In this document: one piece after another, positions 7,905 through 17,604 of the stretch
Numbering within the stretch: the first letter of the stretch is position 1
Layout: the number at the start of each line of letters is the position of its first letter
Origin: Bin87 sp965204395
GTDB taxonomy: Bacteria; Chloroflexota; Dehalococcoidia; Lucifugimonadales; UBA3495
Reading direction: 5' to 3'
NCBI GenBank assembly: GCA_965204395.1
Contig: OZ241987.1
Location: 4,588,001-4,652,000 of the forward strand
Length of the DNA: 64,000 nt
Notes under the pieces: model-generated
Databases searched by the model: none
What the model saw: the letters and a program-made list of their open reading frames with translations, nothing else
Told to the model about the DNA's origin: nothing
Made by a program: the position numbers and the translations under genes

Positions 7905-9296
7905 ATGTTGGACATCGCGCCCGATGGTTTATCCCGCTGGTTGGTTTGGTTGCAGGCCTGGGATCTGGCCGGGGGGTTGAGCATACCGTTGGGCCTCCAG
8001 CTTTCGCTGCTCGTAGTGAGTTTTCTCGGGGTGGCGTTCTTCACCAGCGCCGAGGCGGCGCTGGTGGCGGTCAACAAGATCCGCATCCAGTTTCTGGATG
8101 GCGAGGGCAACGCCGCCGCTGGCGTGGTGAACCGGGTGCTGGCGCAGCACGAAAAGTTCTTTGCCACCATACTGTTGAGCCAGAATGCGTTCACCATAGC
8201 CGCGACGGCCATCGGCACCGCCCTGATGGCAGAGCGGCTGCAAAACGCCGGATACGCCGCCGTGTTGACCACCGTGATCATGACGGTGACCATCTCCATA
8301 TTCGGCGAAATCACTCCCAAGACCCTGGCCGCCACCTACTCCGAACGCTGGTCTTTGGTGGCCGGCCGGCCGGTGGCCTTCGTGATGCTGGTCTGCGCGC
8401 CGTTCATCTATCTGTTCACCGCGCTGCCGCGCCTGATGTACAAGGTCATGGGCACGTCTCCCGACCGATGGCAAACCGGACTGACCGAGGGCGAACTCCG
8501 CTTGATGATTGACCTGTCCCGCCAGCAGGGGGCGGTTGAATCCGACGAGGCGGAGCGACTGCACCGGGTTTTTGACTTCGGGGACCGGCGGGTGAGCGAG
8601 ATAATGACGCCACGCACCGAAATCGTCTGGGTCGAGAAAGGCGCCACCATGCGGCAATTCCTGGCGCTGTATGCCGAGAACAGCCACACCAGGTTTCCGG
8701 TGTTTGAAGGCACGCGGGAAACCGTGCTGGGGGTCCTTTCCAACAAAGAAGTGCTCATTGCCCTGGCCCAGGGCTGGGTCGGCCTGGATGACGCAGTGAC
8801 CGACACCATGAGGCCGGTGGACTTCATGCCGGAAACGGTCACGGTGTCCGACGCCTTCGACACCATGCAGGACCAGCGCCTGTCAATGATGCTGGTCACC
8901 AACGAGTACGGAGGCATCGCCGGGCTGGTGACGCTGAAACAGATCATCGGCGTGATCGTGGGGACTGTGATGGAAGACGACCCGCCCTCGGCCGAGGCCG
9001 ACAGCAGCATCGTGCCGCTGGAGGATGGAGCCTACCTGATGGGAGGTGGGTTGGCCATCATGGGGATCAACGACCGGCTGGAGAACGCCGGCATCACGGT
9101 GCCGGAAGGCGAGTATCAAACCATCGCCGGCCTGGTGCTCCACGAACTGGGCGAACTGCCCCGGGAGGGGGAGCCGGTGCGCGTCGGGGACCTGGTGGTC
9201 ACGGTGACCGACATGGCGGGCGGGCGCGTCAACCAGGTGCGATTGGAGCGCGCGGCTGGGGCCAAACCGGAGGTGGTCAGCCCGACGGTGTGTTGA
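7905..9296 (+). CDS. CNNM/CorC-type transporter with CBS pair (HlyC/CorC family)
   Basis: A 463-residue membrane protein. The start is the ATG preceded by AGGAGG about 12 bases upstream. The N-terminal DUF21/CNNM region has several hydrophobic helices and the family signature FFTSAEAALVAVNK and IFGEITPKTLAA. A CBS pair follows (MTPRTEIVWVE, TRFPVFEGT, VLGVLSNKEV, then the second CBS around MRPVDFMPE and MLVTNEYGGIAGLVTL). The C-terminal CorC-HlyC domain runs from about residue 375 to 450 (GEYQTIAGLVLHELG, RVGDLVVTV). Family members are linked to Mg2+/Co2+ transport or its regulation; the substrate here is inferred. It stands alone, with about 330 bases of spacer upstream. Confidence 0.9.
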   Translation: MLDIAPDGLSRWLVWLQAWDLAGGLSIPLGLQLSLLVVSFLGVAFFTSAEAALVAVNKIRIQFLDGEGNAAAGVVNRVLAQHEKFFATILLSQNAFTIAATAIGTALMAERLQNAGYAAVLTTVIMTVTISIFGEITPKTLAATYSERWSLVAGRPVAFVMLVCAPFIYLFTALPRLMYKVMGTSPDRWQTGLTEGELRLMIDLSRQQGAVESDEAERLHRVFDFGDRRVSEIMTPRTEIVWVEKGATMRQFLALYAENSHTRFPVFEGTRETVLGVLSNKEVLIALAQGWVGLDDAVTDTMRPVDFMPETVTVSDAFDTMQDQRLSMMLVTNEYGGIAGLVTLKQIIGVIVGTVMEDDPPSAEADSSIVPLEDGAYLMGGGLAIMGINDRLENAGITVPEGEYQTIAGLVLHELGELPREGEPVRVGDLVVTVTDMAGGRVNQVRLERAAGAKPEVVSPTVC

Positions 9297-9364
9297 GCGG
9301 ACGCTGGCAACGGCGAGGAAGGGCCGATGCGAGACCGTTCGGATTGTCCGCAAATATGCCGGCT

Positions 9365-9751
9365 CTAAAGCCCCACCTCTACCGCCAGCGTCAGAGGAAC
9401 GGTAATCAGCGTCACCGTGAACAACACCGCTCCAATTGAGGTGGCAACCCATCCGAAGACACCCACTACGATTGCCGCAGCGCCGGCCCGTCCCAAGTAA
9501 TTGCGCCAGACACAGCATAGGGCGCCGGCCATTGCGAAAAATATGGTCGCCGACGCAGTTATGATGCCGAGATTCACCGCGACACCGACGGCGAGGTCAA
9601 TCTCCAATCCGGCGATTTCGGTCCCTTCCAATAGTTGCACAACCTGCAGGCTGCTGCCAACGGATGCCATCAGCAGTGCGGCAATCGCGGCCAGCACGAG
9701 GTTGAAGGCCAGCAGGTCGTAGCGGGCCGGCGGCCGTTGGTTGGAGATCAT
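9365..9751 (-). CDS. Four-helix membrane protein (paralog of gene at 29.4 kb)
   Basis: A roughly 128-residue protein with four hydrophobic segments. It begins ISNQRPPARYDLLAFNLVLA and ends LTLAVEVGL. A second gene in this window (29424-29801, minus) shares the ARYDL(L/M)A(F/C)NLVLA start, the SVGSS(L/V)(Q/K)VVQ(L/V)LEG loop and the LAVEVGL end, so the two are paralogs. The ATG at 9751 was preferred over the upstream in-frame GTG because AGGTG lies about 10 bases before it. The family is unknown to me. It lies 40 bases downstream of an MFS gene on the same strand and may share its transcript. Confidence 0.65.
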   Translation of the reverse strand: MISNQRPPARYDLLAFNLVLAAIAALLMASVGSSLQVVQLLEGTEIAGLEIDLAVGVAVNLGIITASATIFFAMAGALCCVWRNYLGRAGAAAIVVGVFGWVATSIGAVLFTVTLITVPLTLAVEVGL

Positions 9752-9791
9752 TGGGAAGTACACCTATCGCCTGAGTTGTTTCGAGAAGTGG

Positions 9792-11147
9792 TCAGGGACA
9801 GCCCGTAGCCGGGTCCTGCTGTGCCTCCACTTCGGTATCTGCTTCCGGTAGGGGCGCCTGGTCGGGCAACGCGTCTTCGAGCTGCCGGATCGAGCGCATG
9901 ATGAACGATGCGACCGCCAGACCGATGAGCGTGCCGCCGGCGATGATGTACATCAGGGCCATGCCCCGGTCGGCTCCCACACCGATTACAGCTCCGACAC
10001 TTCCGGCCAGACCTCCTCCTGCTTCCATCAGTGGACCGAAGACGCTTTCCGCAAGTGGGCCGGCTGCCAGCACGCCCGCGGACTGGGCTACGATGCCGAT
10101 CATGATGCGCAGCGAGGACACACGGCCCAGCACCTCCGGGGCTGCCTTGACCTGCCAGACCACCCGGTTCAGCCAGAATGCGAATGCGAATCCGGCGCCG
10201 ATGATGAAGACGCCGCCGGTTGCAAGGATCAGGTTCTCGTACAGCCCGACTACGATGGCTCCCACACCTGCCAGCGCCATGGCCCCCAGGATGCCATTCA
10301 TGCGACGCTTGGGCCCTCCCCGGGCGGTGAGGAGCAGTCCCGACACGAGGGAACCGACACCAAACGCGGTCATCATGACGGCCGCGCCCGTCTCGTTCGA
10401 GAACGACAGCGCCAGCGGTGTCGCGAGCGCGTAGCCGATGCCCGGCATCAGGAACATCGACGCGCTGACCAGGCAGATCAGGTACACGAACGGCCGCCGC
10501 TGGACGAGGTACCTGATCCCGTATTGGAACTCCGACCAGAGCGAGGAGGCGCCCTCCTCAAGCACCCGGGCGGGTTGCGGAACGACGGAGAGCGCGATTG
10601 CAACGATGCTGACGCCGAAGGTTGCGAAGTCGACGACAAACACGGCGCCCAGGCCGAGGACCAGGTACACCGGCACGGCCAGCAGGGGCGACAGGATGAA
10701 GTCAGCCGACTGCAGCATCGCCGTGACGCCGGAGGCGTTGCCGAGCCTCTCGGGCCTCACCAGCATCGGCGTGCTCGCGTCCAGGGCAAGCTGGATGAAC
10801 GCGATGGCGACGCCATTTACGGCGAGGACGATGTACAGGTGCCAGACGGCCAGGGTGTCCGTGAGGTAGAACAGGGCTACGATCAGCGTCGGCGCCGAAG
10901 CTCCGACGTTGGCGAACATCATGATCCGTCGTCGGTCCCAGCGGTCGACGAGAGGTCCGACCAGGGGCGAAGCGACTCCCAGCGGGAGCACCGCCATAAA
11001 CAGCAACGTGGTGTAGACGGCGACATTCCCGGTCTGGTCCAGCGCCCACAGTCCCACACCGAAACGGGTCATGCCGGACCCGATGGTGGAGACGATCTGT
11101 CCGGCGGCGATGGCGTGGAAAGCCCACTCTGCGGTAAAGCGCGGCAT
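9792..11147 (-). CDS. MFS efflux-type transporter
   Basis: A 451-residue major facilitator superfamily protein of the MFS_3-like (EntS-type) group. It has about twelve hydrophobic segments, the conserved loop 2-3 motif PLVDRWDRRRIM, and GLWALDQTG in helix 1-2. The C-terminal roughly 30 residues are acidic and cytoplasmic. Family members export small hydrophobic molecules or siderophores; the substrate cannot be read from sequence. The upstream frame opens with a TTG at 11168, and the ATG seven codons later fits the family N-terminus better. It is transcribed towards the small membrane gene, with a 40-base gap. Confidence 0.85.
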   Translation of the reverse strand: MPRFTAEWAFHAIAAGQIVSTIGSGMTRFGVGLWALDQTGNVAVYTTLLFMAVLPLGVASPLVGPLVDRWDRRRIMMFANVGASAPTLIVALFYLTDTLAVWHLYIVLAVNGVAIAFIQLALDASTPMLVRPERLGNASGVTAMLQSADFILSPLLAVPVYLVLGLGAVFVVDFATFGVSIVAIALSVVPQPARVLEEGASSLWSEFQYGIRYLVQRRPFVYLICLVSASMFLMPGIGYALATPLALSFSNETGAAVMMTAFGVGSLVSGLLLTARGGPKRRMNGILGAMALAGVGAIVVGLYENLILATGGVFIIGAGFAFAFWLNRVVWQVKAAPEVLGRVSSLRIMIGIVAQSAGVLAAGPLAESVFGPLMEAGGGLAGSVGAVIGVGADRGMALMYIIAGGTLIGLAVASFIMRSIRQLEDALPDQAPLPEADTEVEAQQDPATGCP

Positions 11148-11282
11148 CTGGGGCACCCGAAAAGTCAAAGCTATTGGATCATGCCCGTGTTGATCATTTC
11201 ACGGGACGCGAGTCAGGATTTCGCAAATATGTTCACCTACCTCACCTTATCTTCCGCCGTCCTCTGGCACGATGCGTCGCGG

Positions 11283-14200
11283 TCAGTCCCACCAATCCCA
11301 CCAGTACGACGCCGGCGGGAACCCGTAAAGCCCCCACTCCTCGCGGCGCCAGACGGCGGCTTGCGGCGGGAGAACGGCGCTGACATTGAGTGAAGCGCCG
11401 CCGGCAATAACATCGGCAAGGGTTTGCTCCCCTGCCGTCGCCCGGCTGGCCCCGGCGCCGTCCACCACCGTCACCTTCACGCTGGGGCCGCTGATCCCGT
11501 CCAGCGGGTCAACGCCCCACTTATCCCGCCACTCATCCTCGTTCAGGTTCAACACTTCCCATAGTGACAACCCCTCAAGCTCGCTGAATGGAAGGGTCCA
11601 GAGGTCGTAATCGATCACCGCCGTCTCCCCGCCCTGGCACCCGGAGGCGTCCATCTGGATGTCCAGTCCGGTGTTCCACGGCGCCGCGAACCGGTCCTCC
11701 GGAGGACCCCACCAGATGTCATCCCAGAACTCCTTGCTGGGAGACGGGTTGGTGGGCAGCAGAATCTGGCCCTGCTGGTATGGCAACGATTCGGTCAGGC
11801 AGTCCGCGCCCTCCCAAATGAAGTACACCCTCATGGGCCATTTCGGAGACCGGTTCAGCCTCACGTTGAAGCTGCCCGAGCCACCCTTCTCCACTTCGAG
11901 TTCGGCGGGGGATGCCTTGACCGCTCCGCTGGCCCGGTGCAACATCACCGGGACGGACGTGGACCAGCCGCCGGGTCCGTTGCTGTTCCCGGCCCGCACC
12001 TGGAACTCGTAAGTTGTGCCGGACTGCAGGCCACCCACCCGCACGCTCGTAGCCGCCCGGGACACCTCTGTCGGGGTGTGGATGTTGGACCGCCATTGGT
12101 AGTATTCCACCGCGCCGCCGCTGCTGGGCGCGTCCCATTCCAGCACCACGTAGTTGCTGCCCACCGAGTCGATGCGCAGGTTCTCCGGCTCGCCCGGCAG
12201 GTCGTCCGTCGGGTTGCCCAAAGTGGTGGCGCATACCGAGGCGGTGAAGGGACCCGTGCCGCCGGCGAAGATCGCCGCCACCCGGTAGCAGCTTCGCTCC
12301 CCCGGCAGCCGGCCAGTGTGCTGGTAGCTCCTGGGGTTGGTCCGGTAGCTGTGCTCAAGGGTCTGCCAATCTTCAGAGCCGTCCGGGGCGTAGTCGATGC
12401 GGTAGCCGGTGACGAGGTTTTGGCCGAATGCCGGCACGTCCCAGGTCAGGTTGATGCGGGTCCGGCTGGCGGTCGGGCTTTCCGGGTCGGGCACGGCGGC
12501 CAGGTTCTGCGGTGGCCCCACCGCCTCGGTAGCGGCGCTGGCGAAGACCCAGCCGCTCTCGAAGGAGGCATTGTTGGCGGTGCCCACGGCCCGCAGGCGG
12601 TACTGCCGGAGGGCCCCCGGCTCCAGCATATCGTTGGTGTGGGGGTGGTACGTCGCCGTTGCGGGCAGCACGGTCCTGGATTGGTCGTCCTCCAGCCGGG
12701 TCCAGGTGTTGCCGTCCGAGGAGAATTCAAGGTGATAGCCGGTGAGGGTCACGCCGGACACGGCCACGGGCGCGATCCACGACAGGTCAACTCGCGACCG
12801 GTTGATGGCGCGGGCGGCAAAGTTCCGGGGCGCGCCGGGCGCCGGGTAGTCTTCCGAGGCCAGGGCGTAGGCCCAGTCGCTCTGCACCGTCACGCTCCCC
12901 ACGGTGCCCAGCGTCCGCGCCCGGTACTGCCGCACGGCGTCGGCTGCCAGGCCGCTATCGCTGTGGGGCAGGGACCAGGTCGTTCCGTCCAGCGTTGGCG
13001 TCCCCGTCACCGTGGCCCAATTGGCGCCGCCGTCCTTGGAAAACTCCACCTCGTAGCCGGTGACACTCACGTGGGTGACGGCGTCGGGCGCGCTCCACGA
13101 CAGGCTGGCCTGCGTTTCGCTTTGGCCGGCGGCGGCGAAGGTCTTGGGAACGCCCGGCTTGGGGTGCGTGAGAGTGGCGGTGGCCCAGTCGCTCTTCACC
13201 GTCGAACCATCGACGGTTCCCACGGTGCGGACCCGGTACTGCCGGAGGATGTCCGGCGTCAGGCTGGCCGACGTCAGAGTGGCGTCGGTGTGGGTGTAGG
13301 ACGTTGCGCTCTGTCCCAGTGTCGCCGGGGTCGCCAGCGAGGTCCAGGTGGCGCCGCCGTCCTCGGAGAACTCCAGGTCGTAGCCGGAGACGGTCACGTC
13401 GGCCACGGTGTCTGGCGCGCCCCAGGACAGCTCGGCCACGGTGTCGCTCTGGCCGGCGGCGGTGAAGGACTTCGGCCGGCTCGGTTTCAGGTGGGGAGTT
13501 GCCTGCTGGGACCACGGCCCCGGCACGTCGAACCGGTTCACCGCCCGCACCCGGTAGGAAGCGTTGGCGGCGCCGTCCCCCATGTCCGCGTAAACCGTTC
13601 CCTTCTGGTTGTCTGACAGTATTTCCCATGGGCTGGCCGACCGCTGCACTTGGTAGTGGGTCACCGGAAAGCCATTCACTTCCGCTACCGAGTCCCACTC
13701 CACGATGTTACCCACCGGGGTTTCCACCACCCTCAGGTTCGTCGGCGCGTCGGGGTGGCCCGCACCGGTGCCCGTCTGGGCTGCGATGGTCGCCGTGTTG
13801 TTAGCGGCAATGGGGTCGTAGTATTCCGCGGTGTGCCAGGTGTTGCTGCCGCCCGTGCAGGCGGACTCATCGGACGCGGCCACGTCCGCGGCGTTGCCGT
13901 CAAGGCAGACCGTATAGAGCTCTTTGCTCGCTATGGTGGCCGTAATCGGCGCGAGGCCGGCGTCCTCGGCGATGATGGTCAGGGTTTCCGCATTGCTCTT
14001 GCCAATGAGCGTGCGTAATTCCATGTTCTCCAGTTCGCCGATGCGCCAAATGCCGGTGCCAGGATCGTAACTCCCCTGGCTGGCGACTACACTGGCTCCG
14101 TCCGGCACTCCGGTCAAGGCTACCTCAACTACCGCCGCGTCACTCGGGCCATGGTTCACCGCCTCGATGGTGTAGGCCCGCCGGTTTCCGGCAACCGCCG

Positions 14201-15848
14201 GGTTGGGACCGGCGTCCCGCACCTCGAGATCTGCCATCGGCCCCACGTGGAAGGTGTACGTGCCGCTGTCGGTGTAGGTGGTCATCGAAAGCACGCCTTT
14301 TATCTCGAACAGCGCCACGTAGGTGCCCATCTCCCCGAAATCCACCTTGACGTCCTCAAAATATTCATTGGGACTGGACCCTAGATCCGTCAGGGGAAAC
14401 AGATCATATGTGACCCTCGTGCTATCTGGAGCGTTAAGAAGATCATAACTACTGTGGCCGTCCTCGGTGTTGGTCAGCACCCAGCGCCCCGGCGCGTCTC
14501 CGCCGCCAGGCGCTGTTACCGTCACGGCCTCATTAATCTGCCAACTGGAGGTGAGCAGTTGCTGAGTGTCTGTCAAATTCATCAGCGCACCGGTGGACCA
14601 GATTACGCCCCCGTCTTTCACAGTACGCCCAATTCGGTCATCCACGTGGACGACCACCGATTCCGGTTGCAAATACATAATGCCTCGGGATGTCGATTCG
14701 GGAGGAGTGGCTGCGTCGTCTCGTCTTTGCTTTGTTGTTATGTATGAGGCGCCGAGACCAAAGCGGACGACAAGTTCCAGCGTATCGTTCGTGTTGCAGG
14801 GATAGGCGGTGGCGCCGATGCAGGGGAAGAAGGTAAATAGACCGATATTCCCATAGACTTTAATTTGAGGCCAGGCCCCTAGCACCTCGACCGGTGGCTC
14901 CCCTAGGCACACCGTTCCGACGTCGTCGAATCTCCGATCTTCAGGGTCGGGCGGTGTGACTTGTTGTACCTCCGCGGTCAGGCATCGTGTCTCCAGAGGA
15001 GTGCTGCCGCTCAAACTCACGGGTACGCTCAGGGTTTTGGTTCTCGTGGAGTCAACAGACGCAGGCAGGTCGCCAGCGCTCCAGATTGCGCTATTCCCCG
15101 AAATCGTGATGCCGTCAGGCACATTCGTCCACGCGAAGGATAGTCCTTCCGTAATGGTGATCTTCACCTGTGTATCTACTTTATTGTTGTTGCCTCTATC
15201 GGTACCGTGAGGTAAACCCGCGGGGTTTTTCGCGGAGACCTTGAAAGCGGTTTCACCGTCCAGTGGTGGGCGCCGATTATCCACGCTGGTCAGCACGACT
15301 ATGGAAGTGAAATCGGTGAACGACAGCCCCGTGGCTCCCGCAATTGCAGATGCCCAAGTTTCGACACGACTGTTGTTCTCAGATCCTGGCGTTTCCATTG
15401 GAGTAGATGAAATGATTGAGACACGAATCGGAAAAAATCCAGTAAAGGTGCCGGAAATATCAGCTCTGAGGCGAAATCTACTACCACGGCCGGGGTTAAT
15501 TGCCGCAAGGGTCAGTATTCCATCAGAGAAACTCCAGCCAAACTCAGGGGCAGAACCTGGAGTCGGGAAGTGCGTGATTGTTGGCACCAAACTGGGGCCG
15601 GTATCAATTCTCACCTTCACGTCATAGACCCAGACATCGGAAGAGTCGTTTTTAACTAATAATCGCCACTCACGACCATCTTCGAAGTACTCTAACGTGA
15701 CAGAAATATCTATGGGTTCGGGAGGTATGAAGTCCTCCCGCGCACCTTGCGCGGCGGCTTTTGGGGTGTCCAGCAGTGCCGGCAACAGCAGGGCCGCTAT
15801 CACCGCGACAGCGAGCGCAAGTTTGGCCGTGAGAAAAGCGCCAGACAT
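11283..15848 (-). CDS. Large secreted DUF11 / FN3 surface protein
   Basis: A roughly 1,521-residue exported protein. The ATG chosen begins a signal peptide (MSGAFLTAKLALAVAV, ending near KAAAQG). The frame extends 52 codons further upstream, but that would overlap the end of the preceding gene. The N-terminal half contains DUF11-like repeats, the clearest being MADLEVRDAGPNPAVAGN with the VNHGPSDAAVVEV pattern. The second half is a run of about six FN3 modules with alternating W(S/T) and Y(R/Q)VRAV signatures. The C-terminus has a further domain of unknown type and ends YWWDWWD. No sortase motif or catalytic residues are seen. It is probably a structural or adhesive surface protein, co-transcribed with the cadherin-like gene upstream. 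Confidence 0.78.
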   Translation of the reverse strand: MSGAFLTAKLALAVAVIAALLLPALLDTPKAAAQGAREDFIPPEPIDISVTLEYFEDGREWRLLVKNDSSDVWVYDVKVRIDTGPSLVPTITHFPTPGSAPEFGWSFSDGILTLAAINPGRGSRFRLRADISGTFTGFFPIRVSIISSTPMETPGSENNSRVETWASAIAGATGLSFTDFTSIVVLTSVDNRRPPLDGETAFKVSAKNPAGLPHGTDRGNNNKVDTQVKITITEGLSFAWTNVPDGITISGNSAIWSAGDLPASVDSTRTKTLSVPVSLSGSTPLETRCLTAEVQQVTPPDPEDRRFDDVGTVCLGEPPVEVLGAWPQIKVYGNIGLFTFFPCIGATAYPCNTNDTLELVVRFGLGASYITTKQRRDDAATPPESTSRGIMYLQPESVVVHVDDRIGRTVKDGGVIWSTGALMNLTDTQQLLTSSWQINEAVTVTAPGGGDAPGRWVLTNTEDGHSSYDLLNAPDSTRVTYDLFPLTDLGSSPNEYFEDVKVDFGEMGTYVALFEIKGVLSMTTYTDSGTYTFHVGPMADLEVRDAGPNPAVAGNRRAYTIEAVNHGPSDAAVVEVALTGVPDGASVVASQGSYDPGTGIWRIGELENMELRTLIGKSNAETLTIIAEDAGLAPITATIASKELYTVCLDGNAADVAASDESACTGGSNTWHTAEYYDPIAANNTATIAAQTGTGAGHPDAPTNLRVVETPVGNIVEWDSVAEVNGFPVTHYQVQRSASPWEILSDNQKGTVYADMGDGAANASYRVRAVNRFDVPGPWSQQATPHLKPSRPKSFTAAGQSDTVAELSWGAPDTVADVTVSGYDLEFSEDGGATWTSLATPATLGQSATSYTHTDATLTSASLTPDILRQYRVRTVGTVDGSTVKSDWATATLTHPKPGVPKTFAAAGQSETQASLSWSAPDAVTHVSVTGYEVEFSKDGGANWATVTGTPTLDGTTWSLPHSDSGLAADAVRQYRARTLGTVGSVTVQSDWAYALASEDYPAPGAPRNFAARAINRSRVDLSWIAPVAVSGVTLTGYHLEFSSDGNTWTRLEDDQSRTVLPATATYHPHTNDMLEPGALRQYRLRAVGTANNASFESGWVFASAATEAVGPPQNLAAVPDPESPTASRTRINLTWDVPAFGQNLVTGYRIDYAPDGSEDWQTLEHSYRTNPRSYQHTGRLPGERSCYRVAAIFAGGTGPFTASVCATTLGNPTDDLPGEPENLRIDSVGSNYVVLEWDAPSSGGAVEYYQWRSNIHTPTEVSRAATSVRVGGLQSGTTYEFQVRAGNSNGPGGWSTSVPVMLHRASGAVKASPAELEVEKGGSGSFNVRLNRSPKWPMRVYFIWEGADCLTESLPYQQGQILLPTNPSPSKEFWDDIWWGPPEDRFAAPWNTGLDIQMDASGCQGGETAVIDYDLWTLPFSELEGLSLWEVLNLNEDEWRDKWGVDPLDGISGPSVKVTVVDGAGASRATAGEQTLADVIAGGASLNVSAVLPPQAAVWRREEWGLYGFPPASYWWDWWD

Positions 15849-15863
15849 GGCAAACTTCACTAT

Positions 15864-15896
15864 GGGGCCGGCGCGCCTGTTTGACGCGCCGGCCCC
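15864..15896. terminator. Perfect 12-bp GC hairpin between two surface-protein genes
   Basis: GGGGCCGGCGCG (15864-15875) pairs perfectly with CGCGCCGGCCCC (15885-15896) around a 9-base loop. On the minus strand it starts 13 bases after one stop codon and ends 15 bases before the next ATG. There is no T-run, so it may act as an attenuator, an RNA-processing or stability stem, or a Rho-independent-like partial terminator rather than a full stop. Confidence 0.55.
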
Positions 15897-15909
15897 AAGC
15901 CTCTCTTCT

Positions 15910-17604
15910 TTACGAGGTATTTCCGGGGGTGGCCGGGAGCCAGTTGATGCTGAATTCGGCGTTGAGGTGCTGGTGATCTCTTGTGCCTTGGATGTTGTAA
16001 TCAAGCACCACTTTGTATTTCTTCTCCCCGGCCTCAGTGGCGGTCAAATCGTACTCCCCGTGGCCGTCGGCATAGAAGTACATGGAATCCGTTCGCACTG
16101 AATTTCCGTTGCCGTCCAAGAAATGGAAGGTCCACGATGCGCTGTTGGGTACGTATCCCTGTATCTCTATGTAGGAGGCCCGAATGGTCACGGTGTCTCC
16201 CACTCGCGGGTCTTCCTCGGGCAGGTTCAGGACAATCGACGGCGGAACGTCGATCAGAGTGACCTGGACGACAATCGTGTCGTCGACGGTGGAGATGCTT
16301 TCTAGGTTGTTTTCGTGGTCCTTACCGTCGCTGACGCTCAGCACCAGGTGGTAATTTTGCTTGGTCTCGTAGTCCAAGACCGCGCCGTCGGCCACGGTTA
16401 TCTGGACCCCGTCATCTACGCTGACGACGTTGAATTTGCCGGCGCCCACACCCGCGAGGGAGTAGTTCAGCGCGTCATTGTCGCTGGTGAACACCTTGAT
16501 GGGATCGCCAACCGTGGTCCCGCCGGCGGAGTTTTCTTCCACTGACCGCATTACTCCAAAGGCGGGGCTTTCGTTCACGGTAAGAGGCCCCACGTGGATG
16601 GTGTACTCCCTCACCTCGCTGGTTACCGTGGTGTCCTCGTCGGTGATCTTTGCCCAACCGTCCCAATCGCTGCCGGCATTCGCGGGCTTGGACTGGCGGA
16701 CGTGGCCCTTGAGGTGAACCTCCAGGACGTAGGTTCCCGGATGAGTGAAGACCCATTCCAGGTGTTCGTATTCCCCAGCCTCCATGGGCATCGTATTGAC
16801 GTCGGTGTCGAAGCTGTCCCACACGAGACCTCTTCCGAGTTCGGGTTCCCAGTAGGTGAGTACGTGGGGCAGGTCAGCTGCATGTGGGCCGTGGTACCGC
16901 ACCGCCTCCAGTTCGTACTGGAGTGGTTTCAGAGGGTCGCCACCAGCATCTGTGCCGTTCTGATGCCAGTCTTTCCCGTCCAACTGTCCGGTGGAGAAGC
17001 CCAGCACGAGGCTCGAGGGTTCAGTGCCGAGGTCAGGGTCTTCCAGCCGCAGCCAATAGACTTCGGTTCCTTCGGGCACAGGATCACTGTCACTAAGACC
17101 CAATCCCTTGCGAACCGTCGGGTACTTTTCCAGCGAGAGATTGATGGTGTCGTCCTTCGCGGTCGTCGCCTTCACGACAGCCTTGTGGGTGTCGTCCACA
17201 TGGATGATGGTGGAGCGGAGGTCGATGTCGGAGGATGTGAGAGTGGTGACTTCTACCGTTTTGTTCCTGCCAGCTGGAACTTCCTTATGGCTAGCCGAGG
17301 GCGGGCAGAGGTTGTTGTTCAGGGTGCCGTCCTTGACATCGTCGCCGAGGCCCTCGTCCGGCAGCCAGTAGGCGTCAAAGAGGGCATAGTGGCCGCTGCT
17401 TTTCTCCTCGGCCGGCTCATCGGGGTAGTTGTCCAGGCTCTGTCCCGGACCGCAGAGCTTGGGGGTCTCGCCGGGCCCTGTGGCTTGGGCCGGGCTGGTG
17501 TTGAAGCCGCCGGCCAGCAGCATGACTGCGGCGACGGCGAAGATGGCCAAAGCCGCAACCGCCGCGACGGAAAGTTGCGCCTTTCTTCGTTTAATGGTAA
17601 TCAT
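15910..17604 (-). CDS. Secreted cadherin-like surface protein
   Basis: A 564-residue exported protein with a basic N-terminus (MITIKRRKAQ), a hydrophobic Ala/Val core and a cleavage region near PAQATG. A middle segment (LEWVFTHPGTYVLEVHLKG) resembles the short surface-anchored repeats found in actinobacterial wall proteins. A cadherin-like repeat follows (VEENSAGGTTVGDPIKVF, LDYETKQNYHLVLSVSDG, with a terminal DTIVVQVTLIDV), and a final Ig/PKD-like domain closes the protein. Cadherin repeats normally use Ca2+; the Asp/Glu motifs needed are only partly evident. An AAGGAG lies about 12 bases upstream of the ATG. It is the first gene of the pair with the 1,521-residue surface protein. Confidence 0.78.
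   Translation of the reverse strand: MITIKRRKAQLSVAAVAALAIFAVAAVMLLAGGFNTSPAQATGPGETPKLCGPGQSLDNYPDEPAEEKSSGHYALFDAYWLPDEGLGDDVKDGTLNNNLCPPSASHKEVPAGRNKTVEVTTLTSSDIDLRSTIIHVDDTHKAVVKATTAKDDTINLSLEKYPTVRKGLGLSDSDPVPEGTEVYWLRLEDPDLGTEPSSLVLGFSTGQLDGKDWHQNGTDAGGDPLKPLQYELEAVRYHGPHAADLPHVLTYWEPELGRGLVWDSFDTDVNTMPMEAGEYEHLEWVFTHPGTYVLEVHLKGHVRQSKPANAGSDWDGWAKITDEDTTVTSEVREYTIHVGPLTVNESPAFGVMRSVEENSAGGTTVGDPIKVFTSDNDALNYSLAGVGAGKFNVVSVDDGVQITVADGAVLDYETKQNYHLVLSVSDGKDHENNLESISTVDDTIVVQVTLIDVPPSIVLNLPEEDPRVGDTVTIRASYIEIQGYVPNSASWTFHFLDGNGNSVRTDSMYFYADGHGEYDLTATEAGEKKYKVVLDYNIQGTRDHQHLNAEFSINWLPATPGNTS

Noticed and set aside
11937..13616. A 559-residue plus-strand open frame
   Set aside because: It is antisense to the FN3 repeats of the large surface protein. 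Its repeated look mirrors the FN3 repeats, and its composition is that of a shadow frame.
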